NCBI GenBank assembly: GCA_013339765.2
Contig: CM023457.1
Coordinates: forward strand, 75,527,819 to 75,591,818
Direction: 5' to 3'
Origin: Haemaphysalis longicornis
Taxonomy: Eukaryota; Arthropoda; Arachnida; Ixodida; Ixodidae
Length of the DNA: 64,000 nucleotides
A program made the position numbers and the translations under genes. Position 1 is the stretch's first letter; each line of letters begins with the position of its first letter. The notes below the pieces were generated by a model that saw only the letters and a list, made by a program, of their open reading frames with translations, was not told the origin of the DNA and did no database searches. This document shows positions 53,901-59,900 of this stretch, one piece after another.

Positions 53901-56900
53901 ACTACTCGCTGGATAAAATAATTTTTGACAAACCGATCTCAATCAGTAAACATTAATCAGTGCATGTCCAGCAGCTTCTATGTTATTTCGGGTGTCCCAC
54001 AGGGGTCAGTTTTGGGTCCCCTTCTGTTTCTAATCTACGTTAATGATATAGCATCCGGTATTACCTCATCTCTGCGTCTCTTTGCAGATGACTGCAATCT
54101 TTATAAGCAGATAACTAACATTGATGATGCCATTAGCCTATAGAATAACTTGTCTAAATTAATCGAATGGTGCAACAGATGGCAAATGGAAATCAACGTA
54201 TCCAAAACCAAACACATGCATTTTTTTCTACCCTCTTAGATACTCCTTCCAATGAGTATTTGTTGGCAATGGTCGAATCGAACAGTCTCCTCATTTAAAT
54301 ATATGGGTATATTTTTTACTTCGATCTGAGCTGGAGCACTCACATTGAATACATCACTAACAAGGCCATTAACAAACTTGGATTTCTTAAATGCCGCCCT
54401 TTTCAAGCGAACAGCAATACCAAACTGCATGCGTACATTTCATTATTAAGATCCACATTAGAATATGCTTCTGTTATCTGGCATCAACACTTAGCGTCCT
54501 TTATTAACTCCCTCGAAGCCGTGCAGAACAAAGCTGCAAGATTTATCTTGCGTTCACTACACTTCTGATATAAGCGTATCTGCTCGGAAACGTTCTCTTG
54601 ATCTGCCTAATCTGGATACCCGAAGGAAATTTTCGCGCTTGTCGTTTTTTCACTCCCTTTACTACTCGGAGTCATCTTTCAGGTCATCCAATATTTTGCT
54701 GGCTCATCACATTTTATCCCGAACTGATCATGCGCACAAAGTACAGCCGATTTTTGCTAGAACCAAAAAATATCAGAACTCCCCCCTTGCTTTATCAATA
54801 CAGGAATGGAACTTGCTCCAGGTAAGCTTTGTTCATCTGACAGAATCATCTTCCTTTCAAACCGCGTTGCATTCATTTATCACCCAAAATATTGACCAGT
54901 AGCCTTACGAACTGCTTTGTTGAAAAAGTATTTTAAAATGTGCATTTTTTTTTGCAGTTTAGGTTGTCTAGTGTAATCCTGTAATGTGCACAAAGTTTAG
55001 AAATGCTTGTTTTATTATATGTATGCTTTGAAATTTGACTACGGCCAATTTTGATCTTACGGGTTGCTCTTGCTAGCATCTTATACATAACCCTGTTGCA
55101 GTACTAAGTTATTTGCGTTCATACATGCCCCGTTAAAGAAAAAAGACATAAGGAAGAACGATGAATGATGGATGTATTCTGTATGCCACGCCTCGTTCAA
55201 CTGAGAAATAGTGTTGTTTGTTTTTAACCCCTTCTCCCCCCTATGTAATGCCCATGACGGGCCCTTAGGGTACTAAAAATAAATAAATAATAAATAAATA
55301 AATAATAATATAATAAATAAAATAAAATTTTTTTTAAACAGCAAGGAATCGAATGTGAACTCTCGTTATGCGTAACGTAGTCGACGGGGTATAAAAATAT
55401 ACTTGAAGAGAATATCGCTCCTGGATACATTAGGATCTGCGAATGGGTAGGAAGGTTCTCTAAATTTCCTTATGGCTCACAAAGGCCTAAATAGCTATAA
55501 GAACAAAATTCGGATGTACTTAGCGTCAATGTACAGGGTGAGCAAAGCCTCAAATATTCAGCGCCACTTCCACGAAACCCACCTCTATTTTGCGAGACAA
55601 AGCCACATCTGAAGTGCAAGAGTGAACGCGTAAGCGCATGTTGGCTGATTGCTTTACTACCAAAAAGCGACATTGTGGGCAAATATGATCAGCTAAGTTT
55701 TACCCAAGAGGTGTTAGTACGCAAAAAAACAGAAGACCATTTTAAACTTTTCCGAAACATTTCTGAGGCGTGAGCTCACTGGCATTTGTTCTAAACAGCA
55801 AGGAATACGAGTGTAAACTGAGAAGAACTTCTTTCTGGGCTAGTTGGTGAATAGTTGACATGATTTTAAGCGCAACGAAGGAAACACGGACGGTGAATAC
55901 AGAGTAGACACGTTGCGCTGATGCTTGCCTCGCAAGCAGCAGCGCCGTTTTCTATATCCTGGTGGTTCGGGGGGTCATTTATGTTGTGAAAGATGCCACG
56001 CATATCAAGGGCTCGGTTCGTAGCCTTCATATTACGTAAGTGTCGGAGCTCTGTCCCGGACACCAACCGCCGGGATTATCACTAGTCACTCACGGGCGCC
56101 CACACAAACAAGGCATCTAAGGTAACGCCATGATAAAAAGGCCGAGAATAACGAACAGCTCAAATGTCGCAGGCTAAAATACGCCAGTCGCTGCTTTTGT
56201 AGCCGACCAGTCAAGTTGCAGGTAATACAAATGGCAGGAAGGAACCGATGCCATCATCACGGCCATCTTTCTTTACACCGTGTCTCAGTGTCAACCCCAT
56301 AGATTGTTGGCACGGCATGCTGCAGGCAAGAGGTGATAACTGCTCGAGAAATCGCCGCTCCTTTATCGATGCCCTAGCGTGCGCTGCATACAACTTTAGT
56401 AGGAAAAGTACTGGGCTCATAGCGGCCTCTGTGCGGCGCAACGCACCTGTAGACAAAATGGGTGCTACCTTTAACCTACTTTATTGCGCTACGCATGTGT
56501 TTATACTCCTGCAGAAAAAGAGACGGCGAGAAAGAAGGATAGTACACATACACAGATAATAATAATACATATGTTTACCGCACGTTTTTCCGAAAGCCAA
56601 TTTCGCTAATTGCAGAGTGCAATCGAGGTATCACTTACACAATCACTCGCTCTCTTCCTGATATAGTACGCTTCAGCTAACGCCCTCACATCCGTGTTCT
56701 TGCTTTTATTTAGTATTGTTATCTCATTGAACCGTTACCCAATGTCGTGCCTGCGGTTGTGAGCCACGGTTCAATGAGATAAAAATACTAAACAAAAGCA
56801 AGAACAGGGAAGCGAGGGAGTTGGCTCAAGCGTATTATATCAGGAAGAGAGCGAGTGATTGTGTACGTGATACCTCGATTGCACTGTACAATTGGCTTTC

Positions 56901-59900
56901 TGAAAAACGTGCTGTAAATATTATTGTTACCATCTGTGTATGGGTACTATCTTTCTTTCTCACCCTCTCTTTTCTACAGGAATACAAGCCCATAAGTACA
57001 AGAATATAAGCAAAGTAGTTTAAAGTTACCGCCTGTCTTGTCTACTCTGTAGTCACCGTCCGGTTCTACTTTTTCGTTGCGCTTAAAATCATGGCAAATG
57101 AATATGAACTGTTCGCGATATCGCACGCCCTTGTGAGAAGCACCCTACCTGACACAGTAAACAAAACTGCAGCACATCGTGACTGCTCAAGCAGAGTTTG
57201 CGACAGCCAAAGAGCCGAGAGGTGGGGCGGGAAGCCTGGGCCACTTTAAGTTAACAGAATCTTGGTCGTTCTTTGGGAATTCCTGCCCCTCTGGCAATCA
57301 TGTCTGCGCTCTAAGAAATCCCGCTACTTGCAGTAGTTTTCTGGGCCAGTGGGTAGGCGGGTGGTAGACACACGCACACATAGAAAGAGAGAGAGAGAGA
57401 GCGAATGATATGTGCTGCGACAGGGCCACACAGGGATTTCCTAGAGGGCAGATTGGAGCCGAAGACCGCTCACGTTTACTTCGGAGTAGATTATGTCGAT
57501 GAAGCTCCCCAGCACGATGATGAAGTCGAACACGTTCCATGCGTCCCCGAAGTAGTTCTGCATCGGTAGAGTGGAAAAAAAGGGGAGAGACAGTGAGAAA
57601 GGTGATGAGCTGCCTCATCTGTGCAAAGGCGCTGACAGAAAACGACGCCTTTTTTGAGAACGCCATCTTCGCGCTGTTTGCATTATGAACCAGTACCAAC
57701 TTGCCCAATGGCAGTCCTTCTGTAGAAACTACGGTTTTGTACATCAGGTTGGTGCCTAAATGCTGCAGTGTTAAGATGGTGCTTGTCAAAGTGTTTTAAG
57801 TCTGCATTTTGGTCCTGTTGTTCATTCCACCGGTGATGATAATGAAAAGCGAACTGGTGTGTTCAGCAGGTTAGAATCTCGTTTTTCACCGGTACCATAA
57901 ACACAACCAAGCATCAAAAGCATTCAAAAGAGCTCAGTAGCGATCTTAACTTATGCTGCGTTCCTTGTAGCGTTGACGATTCGTCACAAGTCAGATAAAT
58001 GGCCCAATCAACTGTGAAGGGAGAGTGCATGGCAGGCGCACGCAGAATGTCTCATTCGGGCGCCTACTAGGGACACATTTTAGTTCCTCCGGTCGTACCA
58101 GAAAGTAGGTATTCAATATACGCACCCCAGTTTCTGCACGCCTACGGGTTAGTATTAGCAAGCGTACAGAAGGGCTGAAAAGGAAAGTGCCTCAACTTGA
58201 AAAAACGAATGTGGACGAAATAAAAAAGAAACTACACAATACAAGAACGTTCTCGTCTGGTGTTGCCGTCGCTTGTTTCGTACACCTTCGTTTTACAAAG
58301 TTTAACGCTTTCCGATTAAGCTATGCAGCACTGACGAGCCCCCATTCATTACGCCAGGGAACAAGCTACGGGCTCCACTGTTCTCTTCAACAATGAATCA
58401 CGCTGCAGTGTGACACAAAAACAAACAAAAATCGAAATAATGCGGCTGGACGCAAAACTTCCAAAATATTTTCCCATTAGCTTCCATAATGGTGTTACTC
58501 GTTTATATTCTGGAGATAGTAGGCGCCTTTATCAGTCTGTCTATCCTCAAAAACCCAAATTGTGAACATCACATTCTGAACAGTGTGAAAAACGTTCTGT
58601 CTTGGGGTTAGGGTTGGGTACTCTTCAATTCAGTAACTAAAGAATGTTAAACAACGGCATAATACTCTGAATGTCGCGATTTTTTATACGTAAGCAGAAT
58701 GTTATTGAAAAGACTTCAAGTGTCCTACTCAGTGAGCCTTGCAACAGAGAATTGGCCGCTCCTGGGAGCAATTCCACGTAAGTCATGTTACTGCTAAAAG
58801 GGTGGTTGTGAACCAAGTTATATATGGCCACTTTGTTCATAAAATTTGGCATTCAAGTAAACTCTCACCATGTTGCCGAGATATAAAAGTAAATGTGGCG
58901 TATCGGGCTACCTTAATCGACTGTCTTAAAATAGTTGCACAATACACTGTTCTAGTCAGAGTAAGAATAATTTCGGAGTAAGGTCGTCTCAGTCAGCAGA
59001 CTTGAGGCGTGCACTCTGAGAGGCCCTTCTCACCTTGAAGCGGAAGGCCACAATTTTCAGGACAAACTCCAGGGCGAAGACAGCAGTGAAAATCATGTTC
59101 ATGACATCCAGGGCGTACGTGTAGGCTTCCGATTGGCCGTGGAACTGACAGGGTTCAGGGGGAGGGCAAGAACAGCCATGAAACAACAAAAGGAAAACGC
59201 ACAAACCGTAGCATACTGTTCAAGCTACTAATGAAGTGCGTAACGTCGTGTTCGTCATGTTCGGCTGAGAGGGGTTGCATACGACTGTGACTGTACATTG
59301 GGTGGTCTCATATTTGTTTATACATCACTTTTATCCTCAATTGTTAGTGTTATCACGTGTTACGTGTCCCAAGTAAACTTTCTAGCGATCGTCTGTCTGC
59401 CTCTTTCTTGGTCTGTGTCTTTTTCGCTGCCACTATGGTGTCAAGTCAAAACCAACTAGCCCAACTTTCAGCCTTAACGGCTACAGTTCAATTGCAGTTA
59501 TCCCGGCCTAATTTCTTCCTTGATGTGCTGATATTATCTGCTCGAGATATTCCAGGCCCAAAAAGCAGACTAGACATATAGACTGGCACGCTTCCGTCCG
59601 CAACTGTTCTCCTAGAAACATTTTCACCTCTAGAAGCAACATGCACAAGCCCCTTTCTGGCTGTTATTCGGTAGGTAAACTGAAGCGACACACAGTGATA
59701 CGGCACTAAGTTACTCACTGTTCACTTCTGATGCGTAGCAACCAGAAAAAAATGTACACTTTTGTGCACAACTGGATTCTCCTTCAAAAAGATTGAGTTA
59801 CTTTCGCTTTGGTTAAGGCAATGGTGGAGTAAATGGCTGGTAACCGCGAAATCCACAAAAATCGAAGAAATAAACACGCGGCACGCCGCTGGTGCATACG

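Larger units (their letters stand above)
45759..57473. other. CaV1 intron 4 (11.7 kb, largest in window)
   Basis: Separates IVS3 from IVS4. It carries a tandem repeat (51270-51450), a near-complete Ruka SINE (52710-52952), a LINE inserted in a duplicated block (53351-55787), a Penelope pair (55858-57095) and a short GA repeat at about 57386. 45900-51270 is AT-rich with no recognised exon; a search for an alternative IVS3-S4 linker exon by eye found none. Confidence 0.6.

Noticed and set aside
53925..54143. Host gene with reverse-transcriptase motif
   Set aside because: Part of a broken LINE with stops, frameshifts and an AT-rich microsatellite tail.
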